Shown here: in pieces, positions 36,293-44,984 of the stretch | How positions within the stretch are numbered: position 1 is the stretch's first letter | How the letters are laid out: each line of letters starts with the position of its first letter | Assembly (NCBI RefSeq): GCF_012911015.1 | Contig: NZ_WVVV01000010.1 | Location: 62,001 to 126,000, forward strand | Direction: 5' to 3' | Length of the DNA stretch: 64,000 nucleotides | From: Chelativorans sp. ZYF759 | GTDB taxonomy: Bacteria > Pseudomonadota > Alphaproteobacteria > Rhizobiales > Rhizobiaceae | Made by a program: the position numbers and the translations under genes | The notes under the pieces: model-generated | What the model saw: only the letters and a program-made list of their open reading frames with translations | Database searches by the model: none | Told to the model about the DNA's origin: nothing

Positions 36293-37341
36293 CAGTGCTT
36301 TCTTTCTGGTCCCTTCCGTTCCGCGGAGGCCGCCCACAGATTGATGTCGGCTTCGCGCGCATGCTGGTCGATCTCGGCCAGCTCGTCTGCGGTAAAGTCG
36401 GGTGCGGCGAGCGCGCCGACGCAATCCTCCACCTGCTCGGGCCGGCTTGCGCCGATCAGGGCGGTGGTGACGCGGCCGCCGCGCAAGACCCAGGCGATCG
36501 CCATCTGGGCCAACGTCTGCCCGCGCCTTTCCGCGATCGCGTTGAGCGCGCGGATGCGTTCGAGATTGTCGTCGCTGAGGAACTCCGTGCGCAGCGATTT
36601 GCCTTGCGCCGCGCGGCTGCCCTCGGGAACGCCCTTGAGGTACTTGTCGGTCAGCATGCCCTGGGCGAGTGGGGAAAAGACGATCGATCCGATGCCGAGA
36701 TCGTCCAGCGTGTCGAGCAGTCCGTCATCCTCCACCCAGCGATTGATCATCGAGTAGCTGGGCTGGTGAATGAGACAGGGCGTGCCGAGTTCCTTCAGGA
36801 TCGCCACCGCCTCGCGGGTGCGCTGCGAATTGTAGGACGAGATCCCCGCATAGAGCGCCTTGCCTGACCGCACGGCCTGATCCAGCGCGCCCATGGTTTC
36901 CTCGAGCGGCGTGTCGGGATCGAAACGGTGCGAATAGAAGATGTCGACATAGTCGAGACCCATGCGCTTCAGGCTCTGGTCTAGGCTCGACAGGAGATAT
37001 TTGCGCGAACCCCACTCCCCATAGGGCCCGGGCCACATGAGGTAGCCGGCTTTGGTCGAAATGATCATCTCGTCGCGATAGCCCGCGAAATCGGTGCGCA
37101 GTATCTCGCCGAAGGCTTCCTCCGCCGATCCGGGCGGCGGTCCATAATTGTTGGCAAGGTCGAAATGGGTGATCCCGAGGTCGAAGGCCTTGCGGCAGAT
37201 CGCCTGTTTGGTCGCGTGCGCGGTGTCATGGCCGAAATTGTGCCAAAGCCCGAGCGACAGCGCCGGCAGCTTGAGGCCGGAAGTCCCGCAGCGATTATAG
37301 ACCATCCGCTCGTAGCGGTCCTCGGCCGGTTGCCAGCGCAT
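36292..37341 (-). CDS. Aldo/keto reductase (YghZ/Kv-beta-like)
   Basis: 349 aa. NADPH-dependent reductase barrel with the catalytic tetrad Asp/Tyr (FDLANNYGPPPGSAEEAFG), Lys (ISTKAGY) and His (YVDIFYSHRFDPDTP), and the C-terminal cofactor site ALIGASRPEQVEDCV. This subgroup includes L-glyceraldehyde 3-phosphate reductase and sugar aldehyde reductases. ATG 37341 has AGGAG 6 nt upstream. In the sugar operon it would reduce an aldose or aldehyde intermediate. Confidence 0.88.
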   Translation of the reverse strand: MRWQPAEDRYERMVYNRCGTSGLKLPALSLGLWHNFGHDTAHATKQAICRKAFDLGITHFDLANNYGPPPGSAEEAFGEILRTDFAGYRDEMIISTKAGYLMWPGPYGEWGSRKYLLSSLDQSLKRMGLDYVDIFYSHRFDPDTPLEETMGALDQAVRSGKALYAGISSYNSQRTREAVAILKELGTPCLIHQPSYSMINRWVEDDGLLDTLDDLGIGSIVFSPLAQGMLTDKYLKGVPEGSRAAQGKSLRTEFLSDDNLERIRALNAIAERRGQTLAQMAIAWVLRGGRVTTALIGASRPEQVEDCVGALAAPDFTADELAEIDQHAREADINLWAASAERKGPERKH

Positions 37342-37358
37342 GTGATTCTCCTTCTTCC

Positions 37359-38516
37359 TCACGCGACCTTTTCGTCGGCGACGGGGAGTGAGAGATCAAG
37401 CGCTTCCTTCGGCGAGAGGGCTGCCGGCCGTTCGCATGTCGTCCGCATGGTCTCGAAGCGGCCGCTTTCGCCCGACCGCAGGATGCCGGTCATGATGTCG
37501 ACCACATGCAGCGCGAATTCGCCCGAACAGCGGTGCGCGCGATCCTCCATGATCGCGAGCGCCATGTCGGCCAGCCCCACGGCGCGATAATTCGCCAAAT
37601 CCCGGCCACCGGGATCCTGGTTCACGACGCCGAAGGCATGGTCCCAGGGTTCCGACGGGGTCGCCGGCTCGGCCTCACGGGTAAAGCGCACTTCGCCGCC
37701 GAAGAAGTTAGGGTCGGGAAGGAAGAGCGAGCCCTCCTCGCCATAGATTTCCAGCGGCGCATGGCCGTGATTCCACACGTCCCAGCTGGCGTTCAGCGTG
37801 ACGACCGCGCCGTTCTCGAATTCCAGCAATGCGTGGATGGTGGTCGGCGTGTTGACCTCGATCGTCTGGCCGCGGCGCGGTTCGGAGGTGATGGTGCGCT
37901 GGCGCGCGGGGATCGACGTCAGGGCAGCGACCTGCCGCACGGGGCCGGCAAGCTGGACGAGATTGGCGAGGTAATAGGGTCCGAGATCGAGGATCGGGCC
38001 GCCGCCGGGCTGGAAGAAGAAGTCGGGGTTGGGGTGCCAGTGCTCCATGCCGTGGCCCATGACATGGGCCGTGCCGCTGGTGATCTTCCCGATCAGCCCG
38101 CTGTCGACGATGTGACGGCCATGCTGGTGCGCGCCGCCCAGGAACGTGTCGGGAGCGGAGCCGATCCTGAGGCCCTTCTTGCGCGCCAGGCTGGCCAGCT
38201 CCAGCCCCTCCTCGACCGTCAGCACGTAGGGCTTTTCCGAATAGACGTGCTTGCCCGCTTCAAGGATGGCGCGCGAGACCTCGTAATGGGCGGCGGGAAT
38301 GGTGAGGTTGACGACGATGTCTATGTCTTCGGCGGCAAGCAACCCGGAAACCGTGTCCGCGCGGATCGAATACTCTTTCGCCTTGGCAGCGGCGACCGTC
38401 TCGTCGAGATCGGCACAACCGCGCATCTCGATGCCACGAAAGAGCGGCGCCAGGCGCAGATAGGTCGTCGCGATGTTGCCACATCCGATGACGCCGATGC
38501 CCAGTCTGCGTTGCAT
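37359..38516 (-). CDS. Gfo/Idh/MocA family sugar oxidoreductase
   Basis: 385 aa. N-terminal Rossmann fold (IGVIGCGNIATTYLRLAPLF) with the EKP motif YSEKPYVLTVEEG, and the C-terminal alpha/beta domain with GGGPILDLGPYYLANLVQLAGPV containing the conserved D-x3-H/Y region. Members oxidise or epimerise sugars and inositols with NAD(P). CAGGAG lies 7 nt before ATG 38516. Adjacent to a sugar phosphate isomerase/epimerase-like gene, a common catabolic pair. Confidence 0.9.
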   Translation of the reverse strand: MQRRLGIGVIGCGNIATTYLRLAPLFRGIEMRGCADLDETVAAAKAKEYSIRADTVSGLLAAEDIDIVVNLTIPAAHYEVSRAILEAGKHVYSEKPYVLTVEEGLELASLARKKGLRIGSAPDTFLGGAHQHGRHIVDSGLIGKITSGTAHVMGHGMEHWHPNPDFFFQPGGGPILDLGPYYLANLVQLAGPVRQVAALTSIPARQRTITSEPRRGQTIEVNTPTTIHALLEFENGAVVTLNASWDVWNHGHAPLEIYGEEGSLFLPDPNFFGGEVRFTREAEPATPSEPWDHAFGVVNQDPGGRDLANYRAVGLADMALAIMEDRAHRCSGEFALHVVDIMTGILRSGESGRFETMRTTCERPAALSPKEALDLSLPVADEKVA

Positions 38517-38520
38517 GTTT

Positions 38521-39270
38521 CTACTCCTGGAATTGTTGGGCGCTCGTCAGCGAGCGGCTGGCGAAGCGCTTCACGTCGCTTGGGTTGTCGTGTTCCATGA
38601 CGAGGATCTTGGCCGCGGTCCGCTCGCGCAGCGCCTTCATGATCCCGGGCCAGTCGAGGACACCGTGGCCGACATCGGCCCATCCATCCTCTTCCTTCGC
38701 CTCGCCTTCCGGCGCGATATCCTTGACATGGGCAGCAACGATCCGCGTGCCGTATTCGCGAATCCAGGCCATCGGATCGGCGCCGCCACGGACGACCCAG
38801 GCCACGTCGATCTCCCACCCTATCTCCGGCGCGGCGTCGAGGATCACGCGCATCGGCACGATGCCGTCCGTGCCCTCGAACTCGAAATCGTGATTGTGCC
38901 AGGCGAAGGCGAGGCCGGCCTTCGCGCAGGCCTCGTTGACCGCGGCGAGCCGGGCTGCGAAACCGCGCCATCCCGCTTCGTCCACCGGCCGCAGGTCCGC
39001 CGCGACGTGGGGGCAGATCACCGTGGCGACGCCAAGCATTTCGGCGATGGATCGGGCCTTGTCGAAATCATTCTCCAGCAGATCGAGGCTGAAATGCGCG
39101 GTCGGCATGGAAAGACCGTGCTTGTCGAGCAGGGCGCGCAGCGCGGTCGGGTCTTCATAAAGGCCTCCGAAGCCTTCGACATTGTGGTAGCCGGCCGCCG
39201 CCACCATCGCCAGGGCATCATCCCAGGGCGTGAAGTTGCGGGCACTGTAAAGTTGGAAGGACCAGGTCAT
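38521..39270 (-). CDS. Sugar phosphate isomerase/epimerase (IolE/xylose isomerase-like TIM barrel)
   Basis: 249 aa. AP-endonuclease family 2 barrel: WSFQLYSARNFTPWDDALAMVAAAGYHNVEGFGG, LAFAWHNHDFEFEG (metal-binding His/Glu), IGWEIDVAWVVRGGADP, RIVAAHVKDIAPEG and ILVMEHDNPSD. The metal set Glu-Asp-His-Glu is visible. ATG 39270 is preferred over 39282 because GGAG sits 6 nt upstream. It follows the ABC ATPase gene and precedes the Gfo/Idh/MocA gene, so it probably acts on the same sugar, perhaps a 3-keto or inosose-like intermediate. Confidence 0.87.
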   Translation of the reverse strand: MTWSFQLYSARNFTPWDDALAMVAAAGYHNVEGFGGLYEDPTALRALLDKHGLSMPTAHFSLDLLENDFDKARSIAEMLGVATVICPHVAADLRPVDEAGWRGFAARLAAVNEACAKAGLAFAWHNHDFEFEGTDGIVPMRVILDAAPEIGWEIDVAWVVRGGADPMAWIREYGTRIVAAHVKDIAPEGEAKEEDGWADVGHGVLDWPGIMKALRERTAAKILVMEHDNPSDVKRFASRSLTSAQQFQE

Positions 39271-39303
39271 CGTTGGCTCCATCGGGAAGGAGAAAGGGAC
39301 GGC

Positions 39304-40389
39304 TCAGAGACGCTCGCCATGCGTCGCGTCGAAAATCGAGGCGCGGCCGGGATCAAAGCCGACGAGCACGCGCTCGCCTGGGCGCGGCACCTTGTCGGTC
39401 TCGGCGCGCACTGTCAGGCTTTCACCTCCATAGCGGGTCCAGACCAGCGTGTCAGACCCCATCGGTTCGATGATCTCGACCTCGACTTCCGCCGTCACCG
39501 GCATCTCGTCGGCGCCATGACCGAGGACAACATGTTCGGGACGAAGGCCCAGTTCGACCTGGCGCCCCTCTGGGCCGGGCCCGGCGAAATCGTACCGCGA
39601 GAGATCGACGCTGATGTCACCGGACTTGAAAACGGGTGCGCTGTTGGTCTCGATGCTGCCCTCGAAGAAGTTCATGCCCGGCGAACCGATAAAACCTGCC
39701 ACGAAACGGTTGACCGGCCGACTGTAGATTTCCTGGGGCGTGTCCAGCTGCTGGATGACCCCGCCCTTCATGACCGCGATGCGATCGGCCAGGGTCATGG
39801 CTTCGATCTGGTCGTGGGTGACATACACCATGGTGTTGCCGAGCTTCTGGTGCAGCCTCTTGATCTCGACGCGCAGCTCGCCGCGCAGCTTGGCATCGAG
39901 ATTGGAGAGCGGCTCGTCGAACAGGAAGACCTCGACATCGCGGACCAGGGCGCGCCCGATCGCCACGCGCTGGCGCTGGCCGCCGGAAAGTTCAGCCGGC
40001 CTTCGCGCCAGCAGCGGCTCGATCTGAAGGATCGAGGCTGCGCGTGCCACGCGCTCCGCGATCTCGGCCTTCGGTAGCCGGGCGTTCTTGAGCCCGAAGG
40101 ACAGGTTGCCGGCGACGCTCATCTGCGGATAGAGCGCATAGGACTGGAAAACCATCCCGATGCCGCGGTCCTTCGGCTCCTCCCAGGTCACGTTCTTGCC
40201 ATTGATGTGGATCTGCCCGGCCGTGACGTCGAGCAGACCGGCGATGCAGTTGAGCAGCGTGGACTTGCCGCAGCCCGACGGGCCCAGCAGGACGAGGAAC
40301 TCGCCTTTTCCAATCTCCAGATTGAGCGATTTCAGCACCTCCACGGCGCCGAAGCTCAGCGACACGTCCCGAACGATGACGCTCGACAT
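39304..40389 (-). CDS. Sugar ABC transporter ATP-binding protein (UgpC/MalK type)
   Basis: 361 aa CUT1 ATPase. Walker A LGPSGCGKST, Q-loop VFQSYALYPQMSV, signature LSGGQRQRVAIGRAL, Walker B FLFDEPLSNLDAKLR, H-loop YVTHDQIEAMTLADRI. The C-terminal OB/TOBE regulatory domain runs from about residue 240 (ELGLRPEHV, VEIIEPMGSDTLVW). ATG 40389 has GGAG upstream. It energises the two following permeases (40404-42243). The MalK-like tail may be shared with other CUT1 systems. Confidence 0.93.
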   Translation of the reverse strand: MSSVIVRDVSLSFGAVEVLKSLNLEIGKGEFLVLLGPSGCGKSTLLNCIAGLLDVTAGQIHINGKNVTWEEPKDRGIGMVFQSYALYPQMSVAGNLSFGLKNARLPKAEIAERVARAASILQIEPLLARRPAELSGGQRQRVAIGRALVRDVEVFLFDEPLSNLDAKLRGELRVEIKRLHQKLGNTMVYVTHDQIEAMTLADRIAVMKGGVIQQLDTPQEIYSRPVNRFVAGFIGSPGMNFFEGSIETNSAPVFKSGDISVDLSRYDFAGPGPEGRQVELGLRPEHVVLGHGADEMPVTAEVEVEIIEPMGSDTLVWTRYGGESLTVRAETDKVPRPGERVLVGFDPGRASIFDATHGERL

Positions 40390-40403
40390 TCGGCTATCTC
40401 CGT

Positions 40404-41354
40404 CTAACCCTTGACTGCGCCAGCGGCGATGCCGCGGACGAACAGCTTGCCCGAAATGAAGTAGATGATGAGCGGCACGAGACCCGTGAGCAGCGTTGCC
40501 GCCATGTTGACGTTGTATTCCCGCACGCCCTGCACCGAATTGACGATGTTGTTGAGCTGGACCGTCATCGGATAGGTGTCGGGCCGGCCATAGACGACGC
40601 CGAACAGGAAGTCGTTCCAGATGCCGGTGACCTGGATGATCAGCGCCACGACGAAGATCGGCAGCGACATCGGCAGCATTATCTTGAAATAGATGCCCCA
40701 GAACCCCGCCCCGTCGACCCGTGCCGCCTTGAACAGTTCCACCGGGATCGAGCTGAAATAGTTGCGGAACAGCAAGGTGAGGATGGGCATGCCGAAGATG
40801 GAATGGACCATCACCAGGCCCCAGATCGAGCCGTAGAGTCCCATTTCGCGCAGCAGGATGACGATCGGATAGAGCATCACCTGGTAGGGAATGAAGGCGC
40901 CGATGATGAGGATCGTGAAGAAGGTGTCCGCACCCTTGAAGCGCCAGTTGGCAAGCGCGTAGCCGTTGATCGAGGCGATGGCGATCGACGCGATCACCGA
41001 CGGGACGGTGATGCGCACCGAATTCCAGAAGCCTCGTGAAAGTCCGTCGCAGTTCAGGCCCGTGCAGGCCTCTGCCCACGCTTTCACCCAGGGCTCGAAA
41101 GTGATCTCGACCGGCGGCGCGAAGATGTTGCCGAAGCGGATCTCCGGCATGCCCTTCAGCGAGGTCACGACCATGACGTAGAGCGGCAGCAGGTAGTAGA
41201 CGGCCACCACGAACAGCGTGCCGTAAACGACGATGTTGCGTCTCGAGACGATGCGGCGGGGACGCGGCCCGTAGGGTTCGGATCTCGCCCCGTTCCAGCC
41301 TGCGGTGGTCGGGTCGGTTTCGGCGGCGGTGGCCGCCGTGCGGATATCAGCCAT
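40404..41354 (-). CDS. Sugar ABC transporter permease (MalG/UgpE type)
   Basis: 316 aa, six spans. After a 40-residue hydrophilic N-terminus come the first span (IVVYGTLFVVAVYYLLPLYVMVVTSLKG), NGYALANWRFKGADTFFTILIIGAFIPYQVMLYP and the EAA loop ELFKAARVDGAGFWGIYFKIMLPMSLP. It ends LFVRGIAAGAVKG as the type does. ATG 41354 with GGGAG is used; an upstream TTG is rejected. It overlaps the partner permease by 8 bp. Confidence 0.92.
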   Translation of the reverse strand: MADIRTAATAAETDPTTAGWNGARSEPYGPRPRRIVSRRNIVVYGTLFVVAVYYLLPLYVMVVTSLKGMPEIRFGNIFAPPVEITFEPWVKAWAEACTGLNCDGLSRGFWNSVRITVPSVIASIAIASINGYALANWRFKGADTFFTILIIGAFIPYQVMLYPIVILLREMGLYGSIWGLVMVHSIFGMPILTLLFRNYFSSIPVELFKAARVDGAGFWGIYFKIMLPMSLPIFVVALIIQVTGIWNDFLFGVVYGRPDTYPMTVQLNNIVNSVQGVREYNVNMAATLLTGLVPLIIYFISGKLFVRGIAAGAVKG

Positions 41355-42243
41355 GACGCCGTCTCCCGAATTCAAGATAGGCCCACGGGATCAGGACGAT
41401 GAGGACCGACAAAAGCATCATGGTCGAGGCGGCAAAGCCCTGGCCGAGATTCTGCGCCTGGAACATCATGTCGTAGACATATTTGGCCGGCACCTCCGAC
41501 GCGATTCCGGGACCGCCGCCGGTCTGGGCCACGACAAGGTCATAGACCTTGACGATACCGGAAGCGATCAGCACCAGCGAGGTGATGAGCACACCGCGCA
41601 TCATGGGGATCACGATGAAGATGTAGGTCTTCCACATCGGAATCCCGTCCACCCGGGCCGCTTTCCAGATGTCCTCGTCGATGCCGCGCAGTCCCGCCAG
41701 CATGAGGCACATGACCAGTCCCGTGCCCTGCCAGAGGGCGGCGATGAGAATCCCGAAGATCACGATGTTGGTATTGTAGAGCGGATCGAAACTGAAGCTC
41801 GTCCAGCCGAGGTCGCGCACGACCTGCTGAAGGCCGAAATCGGGATTGAGCAGCCACTGCCACACCAGCCCCGTCACGATGAACGAGAGCGCGAAGGGAT
41901 AGAGGAAGATCGAGCGGAACGTGTTCTCGAAGCGGATCTTCTGGTCGAGCAGCGCTGCCAGGATGAAGCCGATCACCAGCGAGAAGATCAGCATGCAGAT
42001 GCCGTAGATGAACAGGTTCTGGATCGAGATCATCCAGCGCGTCGAGGACCAGAGCCGCTCATACTGCTCGATGCCGACGAAATTCAGCCGCGGCAGGAGG
42101 CGCGAATTGGTGAAGGAATAGACGACCGTCCAGATCGTGCCGCCCGCGAAGATGACGAGCGCGGTCAGGATCATCGGGATCGAAGCGATCTTTGCACTGA
42201 GGTTTCGAAACAGCCGGGTGGGCCGTCGGGTCTGCGCCTGCAT
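41347..42243 (-). CDS. Sugar ABC transporter permease (MalF/UgpA type)
   Basis: 298 aa, six membrane spans. Features: PMILTALVIFAGGTIWTVVYSFTNSR, IFLYPFALSFIVTGLVWQWLLNPDFG, and the EAA loop DEDIWKAARVDGIPMWKTYIFIVIPMMRG that contacts the ATPase. It forms the heterodimeric channel with the 40404-41354 product. It lies 73 bp downstream of the binding protein gene. Confidence 0.92.
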   Translation of the reverse strand: MQAQTRRPTRLFRNLSAKIASIPMILTALVIFAGGTIWTVVYSFTNSRLLPRLNFVGIEQYERLWSSTRWMISIQNLFIYGICMLIFSLVIGFILAALLDQKIRFENTFRSIFLYPFALSFIVTGLVWQWLLNPDFGLQQVVRDLGWTSFSFDPLYNTNIVIFGILIAALWQGTGLVMCLMLAGLRGIDEDIWKAARVDGIPMWKTYIFIVIPMMRGVLITSLVLIASGIVKVYDLVVAQTGGGPGIASEVPAKYVYDMMFQAQNLGQGFAASTMMLLSVLIVLIPWAYLEFGRRRHG

Positions 42244-42316
42244 GATGCGCCTCTGCCGCTGGGCGAAAAGGTGACGCCGGCTCCCAGGGTCGGGAGCCGG
42301 CGCCGTCTGGGAGGCT

Positions 42317-43546
42317 TTAGTCGGCCTGCGAGATGATGGTGGCGAACTGCGCCTGGGCGTCTTCCGCCGTCATCTCCGAATTGAAGAACTCGGTCATCAG
42401 ATCGTTGATCTGCGTGACCGTGTCCTGGCTCAGCACCTGCTCGACGGCCGGCACCGTATTGCCTGCTGCAAGGATTTCGAGGCCCTTCTTCATGCAGTCA
42501 TTGGCGGCCTCGAGGTCGACATCGCCGCGCACCGGAAGCGAGCCCTTCTTGAGGTTGAAGGCCACCTGCGTTTCCGGCGAAAGCATGATGCGGGCGAGTT
42601 CGAGCTGGGCGTCCGACTTCTCGGCGTCATCGAGGACGGGGAAGTAGAACGCGTCGCCGCCGGTGGCGATGACGTCATGGACACCGAGACCGGGCAGGCA
42701 GCTGTAATCGTCGCCCGCGACCAGGCCGGCAGCCTGGAAGTCGCCCTGCGCCCAGTCGCCCATGATCTGGCCGCCCGCGTCGCCGGAGATCACGAGGTTG
42801 GTCGCCTGCTGCCATTCGACCGCATTCGACCCCCTTGACATCTCGCGGGCATCGTCGGCCGCCGCAAAAACCCTGGCCACCTCTTCTCCGGCGGAAAATT
42901 CGGCGTCCTTGTCGCCATAGACCTGGTTGAAGACGTCCGGTCCACCAAGCCCCACCATCAGGACCTGGAACAGCCCGGCGGCCTGCCAGGACTGGCTGCC
43001 GAGCGCCAGGGGGACCTTGCCCGCCTCACGCAGGGCCGGCGCAGCCTCGACGAACTCGTCCCAGTTGGTGGGAACGTCGACGCCAGCGTCTTCGAAGGCC
43101 TGGTTGGACAGCCAGAGCCACTGCCATGAGTGGATGTTGATCGGCGCGCAGTAGATCCTGCCGTCGAGCGTGCAGCCGTCAAGAAGCGACGGCGGGTTGA
43201 CGATGTCGCGCCAGCCATCTTCCTCGGCGATTTCGGTCAGGTCGCGGAACAAGCCTGCCTCAACCAGTTCCTCGGCCTGGCGGCCGTGGTTGAACTGAGT
43301 GGCACCCATCGGATCACCCCCGAGGAGGCGGCTGACGAAGACGGATCGCGCGGTGGGGCCGCCACCGGCGATGGCGCCATCGATCCAGGTATGGCCGGCC
43401 TCCTCGAAGGCCCTGGCGAATTCGGCGACGCCTGCGGCTTCGCCGCCCGAGGTCCACCAGTGGGTGACTTCGAGTTCGGTGGCATGGCTGGCGGTAGTGA
43501 AAGCAACACTTGCGGCGAAGGCAGCGGTCAAAAGCCCGTAGCGCAT
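42317..43546 (-). CDS. Sugar ABC transporter substrate-binding protein (CUT1)
   Basis: 409 aa, signal peptide about residues 1-22 (AFTTASHATE). Family 1 binding protein: LEVTHWWTSGGEAAGVAEFARAFEEAGHTW, NIHSWQWLWLSNQAFEDAGVDVPTNWDEF, ALGSQSWQAAGLFQVLMVGLGG, MGDWAQGDFQAAG and FNLKKGSLPVRGDVD. ATG 43546 has GGGAGG 7 nt upstream. It is the first gene of the sugar operon; a LacI-type operator lies 18 bp before the start, which implies repression by the divergently encoded LacI protein. Aromatic residues and context suggest a pentoside or oligosaccharide ligand; the exact sugar is unknown. Confidence 0.92.
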   Translation of the reverse strand: MRYGLLTAAFAASVAFTTASHATELEVTHWWTSGGEAAGVAEFARAFEEAGHTWIDGAIAGGGPTARSVFVSRLLGGDPMGATQFNHGRQAEELVEAGLFRDLTEIAEEDGWRDIVNPPSLLDGCTLDGRIYCAPINIHSWQWLWLSNQAFEDAGVDVPTNWDEFVEAAPALREAGKVPLALGSQSWQAAGLFQVLMVGLGGPDVFNQVYGDKDAEFSAGEEVARVFAAADDAREMSRGSNAVEWQQATNLVISGDAGGQIMGDWAQGDFQAAGLVAGDDYSCLPGLGVHDVIATGGDAFYFPVLDDAEKSDAQLELARIMLSPETQVAFNLKKGSLPVRGDVDLEAANDCMKKGLEILAAGNTVPAVEQVLSQDTVTQINDLMTEFFNSEMTAEDAQAQFATIISQAD

Positions 43547-43564
43547 CAGATTTCCTCCCTGAAA

Positions 43565-43578
43565 CTGTAACGTTACAG
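43565..43578. promoter_or_regulatory. LacI-family operator O1 (CTGTAACGTTACAG)
   Basis: A perfect 14-bp palindrome with the central CG step typical of LacI-family operators, 18 bp before the binding protein start codon and therefore within the 5' leader or promoter of the sugar operon. An exact copy occurs at 43840-43853. Confidence 0.8.
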
Positions 43579-43839
43579 ATAGGAGCGTAGCGAAAGAAAA
43601 ATACGCTGGCAACGGCCTGAGCGCATCAGGCTCATATTTTTTTCGAATGACGAATTAAATGGTCGGGCCCGTTTGGCGGCGGTTGTATGCTTGCGCACCG
43701 CAGCAAAACCGGGTCTCTGCAGCTCTAAGTCCTTCTAACTTAAGGTTGTGCGCTGCAACCTGAGGGGGCGCTTTACGCTCTCCTGGGACGCGCGCTATCC
43801 GAATTCCTGCTCGGCCAAGCGTTGGAAGTCAGGAAAAGT

Positions 43840-43853
43840 CTGTAACGTTACAG
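43840..43853. promoter_or_regulatory. LacI-family operator O2 (CTGTAACGTTACAG)
   Basis: The second exact copy of the 14-bp palindrome, 60 bp before the LacI-family gene start at 43914. It suggests autoregulation as well as control of the divergent operon. Confidence 0.8.
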
Positions 43854-43913
43854 GAGCCGCTTGGCGCTTTGGCGACCGTGGTGTAAACGGGTGGGCGGAG
43901 AAGCAGGCGGGAC

Positions 43914-44969
43914 ATGATGAGCAGTCGAGGTGAATATGACGGGCGGGGTGGCGAGGCGCCCCGCACCGACGGCGGCCAGCCGACGCTCAAGACCATCGCC
44001 TTCATGACCGGGCTCGGCGTGACGACAGTCTCGCGCGCATTGAAGGATGCGTCCGACATTTCTCTCGACACGCGCCGCCGCGTGCAACTGGTGGCCCGTC
44101 AGATTGGCTATCGCCCGAATCGCGCCGGGGTCCGCCTTCGGACGGGCAAGACCAACGTGATCAGCCTCGTGCTGGATACCGACGAACAGCTCATGGGATT
44201 CGTGTCGGACATCATCTCGGGTATCTCCGGGCATCTGGCCGCAACGCCATACCACCTGATCGTCACCCCTTATTCGCGCAAGTCCGACCCGATGGACCCG
44301 ATCCGCTATGTCGTCGAGACCCATTCGGCCGACGGCATCATCCTTTCGCGCACCGAGCCCGAAGATGCCCGCGTCCGCTATCTGGCCGAGCGCAATTTTC
44401 CGTTTGCGACGCATGGCCGGACTTCCGGCAGCATCGCCCACGCCTATCATGACTTCGACAACGAGGCTTTCGCTCGCCTGGCCGTCGACAGGCTGACCGC
44501 GCTCGGCAGGAGACGTATCGCGCTCCTGGCGCCCCCGACGAGGCTGACTTACCATCAGCACATGCTTCGCGGCTTCAGGCAGGGCCTGGCCGAAAGCCCC
44601 GCCAGGGAAATCCCGTTCACCGAGGCGAGCATCGATCAGCCCATTGAGGCGATACGCGACGCCGCGCGCAGCCTGGCCAAGCGCGACGAGAGGCCGGACG
44701 GCTTCATCTGCGCCAGTGCCGCTTCGGCACTCGCCCTTGTCGCCGGTGTGGAGGAAGCCGGCCTTGTCATAGGCAAGGATTTCGACGTGGTCTCCAAACA
44801 GTCGGCCAACATCCTCCCCCTGTTCCGGCGGGAGATCCAGGTGGTCAACGAGGACTTCCGCAAGGCGGGAGATGAACTGGCGCGCAGCGTGCTGGCGTTG
44901 ATCGGTGGCGAGCGGCCCGAAAACCTCGGCTCCCTCTATGTGCCCCACGCGGTGCAGACAGGCATCTGA
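43914..44969 (+). CDS. LacI-family transcriptional repressor
   Basis: 351 aa. The N-terminal helix-turn-helix and hinge helix lie at about residues 24-70 (TLKTIAFMTGLGVTTVSRALKD, then RRRVQLVARQIGYRPNRAGVRLRTG), after a 23-residue hydrophilic leader. The periplasmic-binding-protein-like core follows (NVISLVLDTDEQLMG, ADGIILSRTEPEDARVRYL, HYDF-type ligand-binding region YHDFDNEAFARLAVDRLTALGRRRIALL). ATG 43914 or 43917. It is divergent from the sugar operon and flanked by operators matching its family; the ligand is probably the imported sugar or its metabolite. Confidence 0.92.
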   Translation: MMSSRGEYDGRGGEAPRTDGGQPTLKTIAFMTGLGVTTVSRALKDASDISLDTRRRVQLVARQIGYRPNRAGVRLRTGKTNVISLVLDTDEQLMGFVSDIISGISGHLAATPYHLIVTPYSRKSDPMDPIRYVVETHSADGIILSRTEPEDARVRYLAERNFPFATHGRTSGSIAHAYHDFDNEAFARLAVDRLTALGRRRIALLAPPTRLTYHQHMLRGFRQGLAESPAREIPFTEASIDQPIEAIRDAARSLAKRDERPDGFICASAASALALVAGVEEAGLVIGKDFDVVSKQSANILPLFRREIQVVNEDFRKAGDELARSVLALIGGERPENLGSLYVPHAVQTGI

Positions 44970-44984
44970 ACCGGCTGGGAATGA

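Larger units (their letters stand above)
43547..43913. promoter_or_regulatory. Divergent control region of the sugar operon and its LacI regulator
   Basis: This 367-bp stretch has no convincing gene. It carries the two identical palindromic operators listed separately, one near each divergent gene, and an AT-richer stretch (about 43620-43660) beside the binding-protein promoter. Two operators 275 bp apart would allow repression by DNA looping with a tetrameric or bridged LacI-family protein. Confidence 0.65.
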
